Source: JBQSUQ01 sp052384575 (GTDB lineage: Bacteria; Pseudomonadota; Gammaproteobacteria; Enterobacterales; Pasteurellaceae). From it: a stretch of DNA of 64,000 nucleotides. The notes under the pieces were generated by a model that was given only the letters and a program-made list of their open reading frames with translations, did no database searches and was not told the DNA's origin. This document shows positions 33,626 to 41,765 of this stretch, in pieces (the stretch's first letter is position 1; each line of letters starts with the position of its first letter). The position numbers and the translations under genes were made by a program. The stretch lies in NCBI GenBank assembly GCA_052384575.1, contig JBQSUQ010000003.1; one strand, written 5' to 3'.

Positions 33626-34627
33626 TTAGTTTGTTGTTACTTCTATTTCATCGACGGAAGTAATGGTGGCATCACGAATTTTTTCATCAAGCACTTTCGC
33701 ATTAATACTGAGCTTAACAGGTTTTCTGTCCCATTCTGCCTGCATTAACATTAGTTTATTTTTATTTCCTTCTAAGAGTTGCTCCTGAACGATGGCTTCA
33801 AAAACTTGATTTGTTTTGGTGTTACGAATTTTTACCTTAAATAAAGTCGGATCGGTGGTGTTCACTTGTTCAAGTCTGTATGTTCCATCCAATCTTATCT
33901 CAGTAGAACGGCGACGTGCTGTTTTTGTGAGTTCTGAACTTAATTCTTGATCTACTGTCGTATCACCAACTTCAACTTCATCAACACTTGCAAATGATTT
34001 GAATAAACTTGTTTTGGCATCATAGGCTTGGCGATCAACATTTTCAAGCACGGGGTGAGATTGTATAATTTGTGCCATAATTTCAGCACGTTGAGTTTCC
34101 TGAGCAGACATTGCTTCAAAGGTTTTTAAATGCTCTTTATCTGAGTCTTTTTTGATTTCTGCTAACCGTACTTCTTTACGATTGTTTAAAAAACGTTTTA
34201 CACCAGTTGTTGTTCCCCAAATAGCGAAGCTCCCAAGTGTAATTAATGCGAGTTCTGTACCATTCATTTTACTAGCTAATTGTCCTATTTGAGCCCAAAG
34301 ACCATCAAAGCTGATATCAATAATAGATGAACCTTTTTCAACTTTAACTTGTAATTGCAACGCTTCTCGTTCTTCTTTTGAGAGCGACTTAGTTTCCACG
34401 TCCCCGTATTTTACTAGGCGATAGGTGCGATTGATGTAATTCTGCATTTCTACAAAGCCTTTCATTACATTAGGCGTTAGGCTTTGATCAAATTTTTCAC
34501 CAACAAGACGAATCTTGAGTGGTGGTAGATCTTCCAGGTTAATTTTATCACTAATTTCACCTGTTTTAACATACTTTTCTAACAGAGAAAATAATTCATC
34601 TTCATTTGTAATTGTTAATGTTTCCAT
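33626..34627 (-). CDS. membrane-anchored protein of unknown function in the cI operon
   Basis: 333 residues. A soluble N-terminal domain (1-125) carries SSIIDISFDG; one membrane segment follows near 124-145 (ELALITLGSFAIWGTTTGVKRF). After it come a charged helix with many E/K and a C-terminal beta-rich domain (STEIRLDGTYRLEQVNTTDPTLFKVKIRN). No family recognised. RBS GGAGAAAAAG is present. Leftward transcription from the repressor promoter would express it in lysogens, the usual place for superinfection-exclusion or defence genes. Confidence 0.65.
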   Translation of the reverse strand: METLTITNEDELFSLLEKYVKTGEISDKINLEDLPPLKIRLVGEKFDQSLTPNVMKGFVEMQNYINRTYRLVKYGDVETKSLSKEEREALQLQVKVEKGSSIIDISFDGLWAQIGQLASKMNGTELALITLGSFAIWGTTTGVKRFLNNRKEVRLAEIKKDSDKEHLKTFEAMSAQETQRAEIMAQIIQSHPVLENVDRQAYDAKTSLFKSFASVDEVEVGDTTVDQELSSELTKTARRRSTEIRLDGTYRLEQVNTTDPTLFKVKIRNTKTNQVFEAIVQEQLLEGNKNKLMLMQAEWDRKPVKLSINAKVLDEKIRDATITSVDEIEVTTN

Positions 34628-34640
34628 TCTTTTTCTCCTA

Positions 34641-34690
34641 ATTCACCCAATAAAATTCAACTGCACTTTACAAACAACTCCTATGCTCAA
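34641..34690. repeat. 50-base direct repeat, copy 1 (cI tail remnant)
   Basis: Nearly identical to 35574-35624. It still encodes the last residues of cI (VEHRSCL and stop on the minus strand), although the real cI ends at the other copy. The two copies bracket the KilA-N gene. Confidence 0.8.
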
Positions 34691-35538
34691 CTTTTTTCAT
34701 CTTCAATCAATAATGGTTTATCTTTTAATGATTCAAGCGATTTTGATTTTAATAAGGATTGCATTTGTTGAATCGCAAGTCGATTTAACATAGCTAATCG
34801 TTCAGCTTGTGTAACACCTTGCTCGATCAATAAAGCATTTTGGCTTTCTAATGCCGCTAATACGGTAAGTTGTTCAATGGTGGCATAATCTCGAATATTC
34901 CCTTTTAAATCGGGATTTTGATCTCTCCATTGCTTCGCTGTTATACCAAACATTGCTTGATTAAGAATATCTGCTTCAGCAGAGTATACAAATATTGGCT
35001 GCTTGCTATTGAGTAGTCGCGGGATAAGATGAGCTTGAATAGCATCGGTATGAATTCGGTAGTTTGCCTTGCTCAAAATGCGTTTAACATTCCATTCTGT
35101 TTTGTTTTCTTGAGCTTCTTTTTGTTTAAGTCTCTGAAACTCTTTGATTAGATAGAGCTTAAATTCAGGGCTTAGCCAAGAACCAAATTCAAGTGCAATA
35201 TCCTTGTGAGCATAGGTACCGCTACCATACCGTCCTGTTTTAGCAACCAATCCAATTGCGTTAGTTGCCGACCATTTTTTAACAGACATAACAAAACGGT
35301 TTAATCCAATGTTATTTTTAATTTGGTGTAATTCCACCAAATTAAAATTTGGATTGTTAATTTCTTCCCAAACTTGCAAAAATTCAATAGTATTTTTATT
35401 TTGTAGCCAGTTTTTGATGAGTTGATCACCGTCACCAAAGGCTTTGCACATATCCGTTAGGCTGATATAGTCTTCCCCATTGCGTTCTGTCACCCGAATT
35501 TCTGTCTCTTGTACAACCATTACATCATTTGGAACCAT
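34687..35538 (-). CDS. KilA-N domain protein, antirepressor-like
   Basis: 283 residues. KilA-N domain at residues about 15-115 (DYISLTDMCKAFGDGDQLIKNWLQNKNTIEFL ... TGRYGSGTYAHKDIALEFGSWLSPEFKLYLIKEFQ). The C-terminal domain (NVKRILSKANYRIHTDAIQAHLIPRLL) has the pattern often fused to KilA-N in phages. It lies between two copies of the cI 3' end and appears inserted into the cI operon. GGGAGATA precedes the ATG. Confidence 0.85.
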   Translation of the reverse strand: MVPNDVMVVQETEIRVTERNGEDYISLTDMCKAFGDGDQLIKNWLQNKNTIEFLQVWEEINNPNFNLVELHQIKNNIGLNRFVMSVKKWSATNAIGLVAKTGRYGSGTYAHKDIALEFGSWLSPEFKLYLIKEFQRLKQKEAQENKTEWNVKRILSKANYRIHTDAIQAHLIPRLLNSKQPIFVYSAEADILNQAMFGITAKQWRDQNPDLKGNIRDYATIEQLTVLAALESQNALLIEQGVTQAERLAMLNRLAIQQMQSLLKSKSLESLKDKPLLIEDEKS

Positions 35539-35573
35539 ATTATCTCCCGTTTTATTTATGGCGATTTCACTCT

Positions 35574-35624
35574 ATTTACCCAACAAAATTCAACCGCACT
35601 TTTACAAGCAACTCCTATGCTCAA
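35574..35624. repeat. 50-base direct repeat, copy 2 (functional cI end)
   Basis: Contains the true cI stop region and an uptake-sequence core. One base longer than copy 1. Confidence 0.8.
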
Positions 35625-36261
35625 TCGCTTTGCCAATAAGTTTTACTTTGTGGGTTTTACTGCTTAATCTGCCGAAGTTATCGTTTAATGGCACAAGATT
35701 AAAGTGCGGTCTGCCGAACTCATCTATTTCGCCTGTTTCCTTGTATTGTTTAAAGGTTGCCTTACCGTCTTCATTGATTGCTGCCACGAAATCGCCGGGT
35801 TTAATGGCTAAATTTGGATCGATTAATACCATATCGCCCGATTTAAACCGCGGTAGCATGGAATCACCATCAAGGACTAAGAAAAATGCGCCATCGCTTG
35901 CTTTGACTTGTGATGAAATCATATCGTACTGTTCATCACTATCGATATGGTTAAGTAAGTTGACTTCGGTAAAGTAACCCGCTTGTACAGGGCTAAGTAG
36001 AGGGTAGTGGAATGATTTAATAATTTGAGCTGGTTTTGCGTTGCTAAAAGCTAATTCAGCAGCGTCAATACCTAACACTTGAGCTATAACCTCAATATCT
36101 TCCAAACTTGGCTCTCTTGCACTTGTCTCGTAATTAGCAATTCTTGATTGCCCCCAAGTTTTTGTCCTTTTATCAATCCGTCCACACAACTCTGCAAATT
36201 CTTTTTGGTTTACACCCATTTTATTTCTAAATTCTTTAATTCTTTGTCCTAATGTCGCCAT
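35602..36261 (-). CDS. cI: CI-type repressor with S24 peptidase domain
   Basis: 219 residues. The N-terminal HTH has the XRE pattern (MGVNQKEFAELCGRI ... SRIANYETSAREPS). An Ala94-Gly95 autocleavage site lies in SPVQAGYFTEV, the catalytic Ser134 in GDSMLPRFKSGD and a lysine near 171 in KATFKQYK. It should maintain lysogeny and self-cleave after RecA activation. It is divergent from cro over a 129-base operator region. Confidence 0.95.
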   Translation of the reverse strand: MATLGQRIKEFRNKMGVNQKEFAELCGRIDKRTKTWGQSRIANYETSAREPSLEDIEVIAQVLGIDAAELAFSNAKPAQIIKSFHYPLLSPVQAGYFTEVNLLNHIDSDEQYDMISSQVKASDGAFFLVLDGDSMLPRFKSGDMVLIDPNLAIKPGDFVAAINEDGKATFKQYKETGEIDEFGRPHFNLVPLNDNFGRLSSKTHKVKLIGKAIEHRSCL

Positions 36262-36287
36262 TTTTCACCTCTCTATATACATTTTAA

Positions 36288-36359
36288 TAATATCACGTAA
36301 CGTTATATTTAAAAAATTTCAATTTGTGATTGATTGTTATCACTTGTTGTGATTTAATG
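36288..36359. promoter_or_regulatory. OR region with PR promoter
   Basis: Inverted repeats GTGAT-tgattgtt-ATCAC at 36326-36343 and ATCAC-ttgtt-GTGAT at 36339-36353 share a half-site, and TATCACGTAACGTTATA lies near 36290. The probable PR promoter is TTGATT (36330-36335), 17 bases, TTTAAT (36353-36358), inside the operators. It shares a 16-base block with the PL region. Confidence 0.75.
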
Positions 36360-36390
36360 TGTTTATCTTTAAACACAAAAAGGGATATTT

Positions 36391-36597
36391 ATGAACAATC
36401 TTGCAAAAGCAAGAGAAGAAATTGGTATCACTCAATCTGAGTTAGGTCGTCAAGTTGGATTTCGTCAGAGCCGAATTGCGAACTATGAATTAAACACTCG
36501 CAAACCATCACTTGATGACGCTAGACGTATTGTGAAAGCACTTAATGATTTAGGTTCCAAAGTTTCTCTTGATGAAGTTTTCCCTGTTGAAAACTAA
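36391..36597 (+). CDS. cro: Cro-type regulator
   Basis: 68 residues, a single XRE helix-turn-helix (LAKAREEIGITQSELGRQVGFRQSRIANYELNTRKPSLDDARRI). It shares the recognition-helix context SRIANYE with cI, as expected for proteins reading the same operators. Start preceded by AAAGGGAT. First gene of the rightward early operon. Confidence 0.88.
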   Translation: MNNLAKAREEIGITQSELGRQVGFRQSRIANYELNTRKPSLDDARRIVKALNDLGSKVSLDEVFPVEN

Positions 36598-36617
36598 CTT
36601 ACCCCAAGGTAGATGCA

Positions 36618-36917
36618 ATGGCACGCAATAACACAGCAAAAGAAATGAACGCCCTTGATATTGAAAGCGAAATATTGAGAGCGATTGATTTAAAAGATCT
36701 TGATGATATTGGCGAGGTGGTGGGCGTTTGTGGTTCCGCTATTTCAAAATGGAAAGGCGATCAAAAAATCACAAAATTTAGCCGATTACTTTATGCGATT
36801 GGGTTAAAGGTTGTGCCACAAGAACATATTTTTGTGGATATGGAACATCTTGATACGGTGTTCGACCTTGCAGCGAAAGGGTTAAACGCAGAGAAAGAGC
36901 GAATTTTAAACAAATAA
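36618..36917 (+). CDS. cII: CII-type transcription activator
   Basis: 99 residues, close in length and layout to lambda CII: ALDIESEILRAIDLKDLDDIGEVVGVCGSAISKWKGD, then FSRLLYAIGLKVV. It would activate cI and int establishment promoters. Position after cro supports it. Confidence 0.8.
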   Translation: MARNNTAKEMNALDIESEILRAIDLKDLDDIGEVVGVCGSAISKWKGDQKITKFSRLLYAIGLKVVPQEHIFVDMEHLDTVFDLAAKGLNAEKERILNK

Positions 36918-36948
36918 AAAGCCACCGTTGGAGCGAGATTAAATGAGT

Positions 36949-37356
36949 TTATGGCAACGAATTAAAAATGCGATCGAAGTCGCTGATTTTAAACATACTT
37001 CGCCATTTACAAATGCCACATTGAAAAGGGAAGTGCGAAACACTGCCGCCAGCAACAGTAAAACAGTTGGGGCAATACACCGCTTTGATGTAGCCGCTGG
37101 TGGTTTTTTTAAACGCCGCACCTTGCTCAAGGACAAATTGTTCCGCTGTTCGATAAGTCGCTATTTCATTCTCAAGTTCGGTGCATTTTGTTTTTGTGTC
37201 GGTCAGTTCTTTTTGAGCCGTTTCGTAGGCGTATCGGAGTATTTCGATCTGATCCTTGAGCAAAGCAACCCTCTCACTCAAAACGGTGTTACTTTCGATG
37301 CCAGAGAGCAAATCAAGAGTGGTTTTAGCAGAGGTGAAGATTGCGGAAATGTCCAT
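36949..37356 (-). CDS. coiled-coil protein with C-terminal zinc finger
   Basis: 135 residues. Residues about 20-70 form a coiled coil (ERVALLKDQIEILRYAYETAQKELTDTKTKCTELENEIATY). The C-terminal third has two cysteine pairs (YCPNCFTVAGG ... QCGICKW) for one zinc. Similar proteins occur opposite the early operon in Pasteurellaceae prophages; function unknown. It is the only leftward gene between cII and the replication genes. Confidence 0.65.
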   Translation of the reverse strand: MDISAIFTSAKTTLDLLSGIESNTVLSERVALLKDQIEILRYAYETAQKELTDTKTKCTELENEIATYRTAEQFVLEQGAAFKKTTSGYIKAVYCPNCFTVAGGSVSHFPFQCGICKWRSMFKISDFDRIFNSLP

Positions 37357-37411
37357 AACGAACCTATTGATATCAATAAGAGTTCAGATTTTAAACAAGT
37401 TAGAAAATTTA

Positions 37412-37441
37412 AGCAATAAAAAACCACCGCGGCAACGGTGG
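37412..37441 (-). terminator. leftward terminator
   Basis: Minus strand: GCCACCG-ttgccg-CGGTGG followed by six T residues. It isolates the coiled-coil gene from leftward readthrough. Confidence 0.6.
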
Positions 37442-37471
37442 CTAGTTACAAACTCATAAGGAGTTATCTAC

Positions 37472-38164
37472 ATGAATCAATTATCTACTATTACAGAGCA
37501 AAAATCAACTATCACAATGAGCAGTCGAGAGATTGCGGAATTAATAGGTAAAAATCATAGTGATTTATATCGCTCTATTGAGAGATTAATAGCAAAACAA
37601 GTTATTAAGGGGTATCAGCCAATGGCTTACACCCACCCTCAAAATAAACAAACTTATTATGAATATCTTTTAGATAAAAGAGACAGTTTGATTGTTGTTG
37701 CTCAAAATTGCCCTGAATTTACTGCTGCAATAGTTGACCGTTGGCAAGAGTTGGAAAATCAACAAAAAACAACCGCACTTTTGCCTCAAAACTATCTTCA
37801 AGCACTTGAGGCGTTAGTGGAGAGTGAGAAACAAAAGCAAGCTTTAGCGTTGGAAAATTTAGCAATGAAACCAAAAGCTGATTTTGTCGATCACTATGTT
37901 GAAGTCGGCACAACAAAATCATTTCGTGAGGTGGCTAAGATTTTGAAAATGCCAGAAAGAGCGATGATTAACCGTTTGATTGAAGATAAGTTTTTATATC
38001 GTCAATCAGGCAATTTGCTGCCTTATCAATCTATTCAATCTAAGGATTTATTTTCAGTCAAAACAGGCACCGCAGAACACGGTCACAATTTCACGCAAAC
38101 AAGAGTGACAAGCAAAGGTGTTGAATTTATTGCGTCACGTTACGCTTCGGAGTTAATGCAATGA
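37472..38164 (+). CDS. Rha-family regulator with KilAC antirepressor domain
   Basis: 230 residues. The N-terminal Rha-type domain has TMSSREIAELIGKNHSDLYRSIERL and YLLDKRDSLIVVAQNCPEFTAAIVDRWQELE. The C-terminal KilAC domain has VGTTKSFREVAKILKMPERAMINRLIEDKFLYRQSGNLLPYQS. The stop overlaps the O-like gene by 4 bases, so it is part of the rightward early operon. Likely a regulator of the lytic switch. Confidence 0.88.
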   Translation: MNQLSTITEQKSTITMSSREIAELIGKNHSDLYRSIERLIAKQVIKGYQPMAYTHPQNKQTYYEYLLDKRDSLIVVAQNCPEFTAAIVDRWQELENQQKTTALLPQNYLQALEALVESEKQKQALALENLAMKPKADFVDHYVEVGTTKSFREVAKILKMPERAMINRLIEDKFLYRQSGNLLPYQSIQSKDLFSVKTGTAEHGHNFTQTRVTSKGVEFIASRYASELMQ

Positions 38165-38928
38165 GTAAATTTATTCCTAATTCGTTTCAAGTGCCAAATG
38201 CGGTGATTGACGAATTAATGTCACAAATGAGCTGCGCTGAATTAAAGTGCTACCTTGCCATTGTGCGTAAAACCAAAGGCTGGGGGAAGGAAGAGGACGC
38301 TATTTCTATTACTCAATTAATGAAAGTGACAGGGTTAAGCAATCGTGCAGTTATTAATGCTTGTGTCAGTTTAGCTGAGAGAGGGTTGGTAAACCAAAAA
38401 ACAGGCGAAAGAAATATAAAGATTTTTTCAGTCAACTTGGATATTGATTTCACTCGTGAAAAAAGTTCACGGGTAACTAGTGAAAAAACTTCACTAGTGA
38501 ACAAAACGACTAGTGAAAAAACTTCACTAGTGACTAGTGAAAAAAGTTCACACACAAAAAACAATATTAAAAACAATATATCTAAAAAAGAATTACCTAA
38601 CGGTAATTCCAAAAAAACACCTCCAAAATCGACCGCACTTGAACTGCTAAACGAGTTTGGTATTACAGGTCAGCTGGCTGAAGATTTTATCGGTCAGCGA
38701 AAATCCAAGCGAGCAGTAATCACTCGCACCATGCTGGAACGCTTGCAAATTCAAGCTGATTTAGCCAAATTGCCACTTCAGGAGGTGGTGGCGATTATGA
38801 TTGATCGAAACTGGCAAGGCTTTAAGGCGAGTTGGGAATGGCAAAGTGATTCTCCTAAACCTCAAAAACGTGGCGATAACATGCAAGCGGAATGGAATAC
38901 CCCTGAAGCGTGGAGAGATGTGTTATGA
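38161..38928 (+). CDS. replication initiator, phage O-like
   Basis: 255 residues. The N-terminal winged-helix domain of phage O proteins is present (FIPNSFQVPNAVIDELMSQMSCAELKCYLAIVRKTKGWGKEEDAISITQLMKVTGLSNRAV). A hydrophilic, repetitive middle (residues about 97-125, recurring TSEKTSLV) follows, then a C-terminal partner-binding domain. The peptide repeat is the translation of DNA iterons, so the gene contains its own origin, as lambda O does. Confidence 0.9.
   Translation: MSKFIPNSFQVPNAVIDELMSQMSCAELKCYLAIVRKTKGWGKEEDAISITQLMKVTGLSNRAVINACVSLAERGLVNQKTGERNIKIFSVNLDIDFTREKSSRVTSEKTSLVNKTTSEKTSLVTSEKSSHTKNNIKNNISKKELPNGNSKKTPPKSTALELLNEFGITGQLAEDFIGQRKSKRAVITRTMLERLQIQADLAKLPLQEVVAIMIDRNWQGFKASWEWQSDSPKPQKRGDNMQAEWNTPEAWRDVL
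38451..38552 (+). repeat. replication origin: four iterons inside the O-like gene
   Basis: Four near-identical, partly palindromic units of the form ACTAGTGAAAAAA(C/G)TTCAC start near 38451, 38475, 38508 and 38532. An A-rich segment (about 38550-38600) follows, able to melt. This matches the lambda ori layout: iterons then an AT-rich tract within the initiator gene. Confidence 0.85.
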
Positions 38929-39581
38929 CGGCGCTAAATGTTCAATCAAGCGGTTCTGTATCAAAAATCACCGAGCAAGGTAAATTACCAAGCGATATTG
39001 AGTATCTTGTCAATCGTATTTTTGAACAGCTTTTAGCAAGCTGCCCTAGCATCCAATATTGGACTGCTCAACAAATCGCAACAGCTAAGCAACAATGGGT
39101 TTTAGCTTTTGCTGAAAATGGCATTAGAACCATTGATCAAGTGCGTCTTGGCATGAAAGCGTTAAGAACCAAGGAGGATGATTTTGTACCTAGTATTGGC
39201 AAGTTTATTAGCTGGTGTAATAGCGGAAATGAGTACGCAAGCTTGGGACTACCCACCGCGGAGGAATTACTAAAAATATATCAAAAATATCAAGGTTGCG
39301 TTTGCGAATATCCAGAGGAATATCCTTGGAAAAATGCAATGGAGTATCACTTGGTTATGCAACTTCATCGGGCGATTTTTAATGACAACTTAAACACAGA
39401 AAAAACGCTCATTAAGGCAAAAAGCTTGATTAGTGATATGGCTAACTATTTACAGAATGGTGGGGTAGTCGCTCAACCTAAAACGGTCAGAATTGAAAAT
39501 AAAAAACAAGAAAAACTCACACCAGAGCAAACAGCGGAAAGAATTAAACAGTTAAAAAGAATTTTGAGGGGTTATGAGTAA
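38925..39581 (+). CDS. replication protein P-like
   Basis: 218 residues from ATG at 38925, which overlaps the O-like stop (ATGA). The pattern VNRIFEQLLASCPSIQYWTAQQIATAKQQWVLAFAENGI ... QVRLGMKALRTKEDDFVPSIGKFISWC is that of phage P proteins, which bring host DnaB to the initiator at ori. A zinc-binding or enzyme motif is absent, as expected. Confidence 0.82.
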   Translation: MTALNVQSSGSVSKITEQGKLPSDIEYLVNRIFEQLLASCPSIQYWTAQQIATAKQQWVLAFAENGIRTIDQVRLGMKALRTKEDDFVPSIGKFISWCNSGNEYASLGLPTAEELLKIYQKYQGCVCEYPEEYPWKNAMEYHLVMQLHRAIFNDNLNTEKTLIKAKSLISDMANYLQNGGVVAQPKTVRIENKKQEKLTPEQTAERIKQLKRILRGYE

Positions 39582-40107
39582 TTTATTCGACAAAGACAGC
39601 TACCGCACACCGCGTTATGTTTTTAATTGGTTAGAACATCGTTTTGCGTGGTTTCATTTTGACGGATGCGCCAGTAAATCTAACTCACTTTGTGAACGTT
39701 GGATTGGTACAGGAAGTGAATTTGCTGAAGATTTTCTGGCAGAAAACCTAAGCGATAAATTAAGTGAGCATTGGAATATTAAATCATTCAGAATTTTCGT
39801 TAATCCACCATACAGCAACCCATTACCATTTGTGCAACGTGCTGCGACGTTAATGCGCGAAGGGCATCTAGTTGTGATGTTGTTGCCAGCGGACAAATCA
39901 ACCAAATGGTACAAAGTCATCCAAGATAACGCAACAGAGGTTATCGATATTATTGGTGGTCGCATTAATTTTCTGCACCCTGAAACAGGGGAAGAAGTAA
40001 AAGGTAACAATAAAGGCTCAATGGTGGCAGTGTTCGATCCGTTTATGCAAGGGTTTGTTACTCGTCAAGTGAGCTTGGATTTTATTAAAAAAGGGGGAAA
40101 TGAATGA
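39574..40107 (+). CDS. phage DNA N6-adenine methyltransferase (Dam-like)
   Basis: 177 residues. It matches the short phage N6-MTase family: YRTPRYVFNWLEHRFAWFHFDGCASKSNSLC at the N-terminus, the catalytic NPPYSNPLPFVQRA near 74, and VVMLLPADKSTKWYK. It should protect phage DNA or alter regulation. It overlaps the P-like gene by 8 bases. Confidence 0.88.
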   Translation: MSNLFDKDSYRTPRYVFNWLEHRFAWFHFDGCASKSNSLCERWIGTGSEFAEDFLAENLSDKLSEHWNIKSFRIFVNPPYSNPLPFVQRAATLMREGHLVVMLLPADKSTKWYKVIQDNATEVIDIIGGRINFLHPETGEEVKGNNKGSMVAVFDPFMQGFVTRQVSLDFIKKGGNE

Positions 40108-40334
40108 CCTACGACCCAACCAAATTCAAATGCCCTAAATGCGGTGCGGAATTATCTGACTGTTGGGACGGTGAGCCAATAAGCGCGTTTGTGGGCGAAT
40201 GGAGTGAAGATCGTTTTCGTTGTGCGGGTAAATTAGTGATTCAAGACAATAAACTTTCGCCTTTCTCTCGCACAAAATCTTGTGGTTATTTTGGTTTAGA
40301 GGATTTTGGTGTGGAGTATCGGGAAGATGAGTAA
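40104..40334 (+). CDS. small zinc-ribbon protein
   Basis: 76 residues. CPKCGAEL near the N-terminus plus two later cysteines (RCAGKL, SCGYF) could bind one zinc. No family recognised. It overlaps both neighbours, placing it firmly in the operon. Confidence 0.6.
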   Translation: MTYDPTKFKCPKCGAELSDCWDGEPISAFVGEWSEDRFRCAGKLVIQDNKLSPFSRTKSCGYFGLEDFGVEYREDE

Positions 40335-41247
40335 TTTCCAAGAACACAACAACCGCAAGAAAGCGAACCAATTCGCCGAATATATCACAGGAGAACCGCT
40401 CCGTCGTTATGTTGCGGAGAAAGTGAAGCAATACGTAGGCGATAACGTGAGTGTGTTCGATGGTGCAGCAGGTAGCGGTCAGTTGGAGCAGTTTATTCAG
40501 CCAAGCCAATTTATAGCGGTGGAGATTCAGTCGGAAAGCTGTGTGGCATTGGCAATAAATTACCCTTTCGCAGAAATCCACAATCAGAGTTTTTTTCTGT
40601 ATGAGAGCGAACCCAAATGTGATTGCGTGGTGATGAACCCGCCCTTTTCGATGAAGTTTAAGGAATTGAGCGAGACGGAACAGCAGGCTATTCAAACAGA
40701 ATTTCCATGGAAAAAATCAGGTGTTGTTGATGATGTTTTTACACTTAAAGGTTTGAATAATGCGAACCGTTGGGGATTTTTTATTCTGTTTCCTGGTGTT
40801 GGTTATCGCAACACAGAAAAACAATTTAGAGCTTTAATTGGTAATCAGTTAGTGGAACTTAATCGCGTTCAAAACGCATTTGAAGATACGCAAATTGAAG
40901 TGTTGTTTTTAGTGGTGGATAAGCAAAAAACCACGTCAGACTGTGTGCGTGAGTTGTTTGATTGTAAAACCAATCAGCTTGTTGTGCGTGATGAATGGCA
41001 AATTGATGTGGAGCGCTGGGAAACTGCTCAACTCCCACCTCCACCAAAAGAAGAAGTAGATTTCCTACAATTAGAGCGAGATTGTCAGGTTCAAATTAAA
41101 CAAAACATTCTACAAAGCGTGAAAGTAAGCAAAATTTGGGTGGAATTAGGAATATATTCAACGAATGAATTTAACGCCTTTTGTGATGATGTATGTGTTG
41201 CAATTCAAGGGGAGAAGATTGAAACACCAATTCTTCCTACGTACTGA
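40327..41247 (+). CDS. SAM-dependent DNA adenine methyltransferase
   Basis: 306 residues from ATG at 40327 (GGAG 8 bases upstream). Class I fold: SAM motif VFDGAAGSGQLEQFI near 42, acidic strand end VEIQSE and catalytic motif CVVMNPPFSMKFKEL near 100. It is the second adenine MTase in three genes and unrelated in length to the first. No restriction partner lies nearby. Confidence 0.82.
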   Translation: MSNFQEHNNRKKANQFAEYITGEPLRRYVAEKVKQYVGDNVSVFDGAAGSGQLEQFIQPSQFIAVEIQSESCVALAINYPFAEIHNQSFFLYESEPKCDCVVMNPPFSMKFKELSETEQQAIQTEFPWKKSGVVDDVFTLKGLNNANRWGFFILFPGVGYRNTEKQFRALIGNQLVELNRVQNAFEDTQIEVLFLVVDKQKTTSDCVRELFDCKTNQLVVRDEWQIDVERWETAQLPPPPKEEVDFLQLERDCQVQIKQNILQSVKVSKIWVELGIYSTNEFNAFCDDVCVAIQGEKIETPILPTY

Positions 41248-41638
41248 GCAAATCAAGGCGAATTGCCAAGCGGTGATTGCTGAATTACCAACGGATGAAA
41301 AGAAACCGCTTGTGGTGCGCATAGAGCCGTTAAAACATTCAGTCGAACAAAATGCCAAGCTTCACGCAATGCTGACAGATATCGCCAACCAGTGTGAATT
41401 TCAGGGGCAAAAACGAGACGTAGATACATGGAAAGCTATTTTTGTGTCCGCTCATAAAATTGCGACAGGCGGTAAGGCAGAAATGACAATCGGGCTTGAA
41501 GGTGAAGTGATTAATTTGCGAGAAAGCACTGCACAAATGAGCGTGGCGAGATTGGCGAGTTTAATTGAATATATTACCTATTGGGGTGTTTCTAATGGCG
41601 TGCATTTTAACGATAAATGGGGATTTTGGGGACGCTAG
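41219..41638 (+). CDS. ninB: NinB recombination protein
   Basis: 139 residues if translation starts at TTG 41219, which has GGGGAGA 4-5 bases upstream. NinB pattern: KPLVVRIEPLKHSVEQNAKLHAMLTDIANQC and TWKAIFVSAHKIATGG. NinB (lambda Orf) binds single-stranded DNA and replaces RecFOR. It overlaps the methyltransferase end by 29 bases. Confidence 0.85.
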   Translation: MKHQFFLRTEQIKANCQAVIAELPTDEKKPLVVRIEPLKHSVEQNAKLHAMLTDIANQCEFQGQKRDVDTWKAIFVSAHKIATGGKAEMTIGLEGEVINLRESTAQMSVARLASLIEYITYWGVSNGVHFNDKWGFWGR

Positions 41639-41639
41639 T

Positions 41640-41723
41640 ATGAACTGGGGATTAATTTTTACTTTACTTGCTACGCTTTCATTTTGGGCGGTATTTGGTT
41701 TTATTTTGTGGTGTTTGTGGTAA
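41640..41723 (+). CDS. 27-residue membrane peptide
   Basis: MNWGLIFTLLATLSFW followed by AVFGFILWCLW: one membrane helix with no charged flank. The ATG follows the ninB stop by 1 base, so coupled translation is likely. Small-protein call only; no family. Confidence 0.4.
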   Translation: MNWGLIFTLLATLSFWAVFGFILWCLW

Positions 41724-41725
41724 TA

Positions 41726-41756
41726 AAAACCGCACCTAAAAAGTGCGGTCTATTTT
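41726..41756. terminator. bidirectional terminator
   Basis: AAAACCGCACC-taaaa-AGTGCGGT with T-rich flanks on both strands. It separates the rightward ninB group from the leftward BRO-N gene and contains an uptake-sequence core. Confidence 0.75.
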
Positions 41757-41765
41757 GGGGGAGTT

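Noticed and set aside
36943..37419. 158-residue rightward frame after cII
   Set aside because: It is the antisense of the coiled-coil zinc-finger gene, which has better residue composition, a cysteine-pair motif and consistent heptads.
38451..38552. Regular repeats that could look like a CRISPR array
   Set aside because: Units are adjacent, palindromic, lie within an open reading frame and lack unique spacers; they are iterons of the origin. No CRISPR array or cas gene was seen anywhere.
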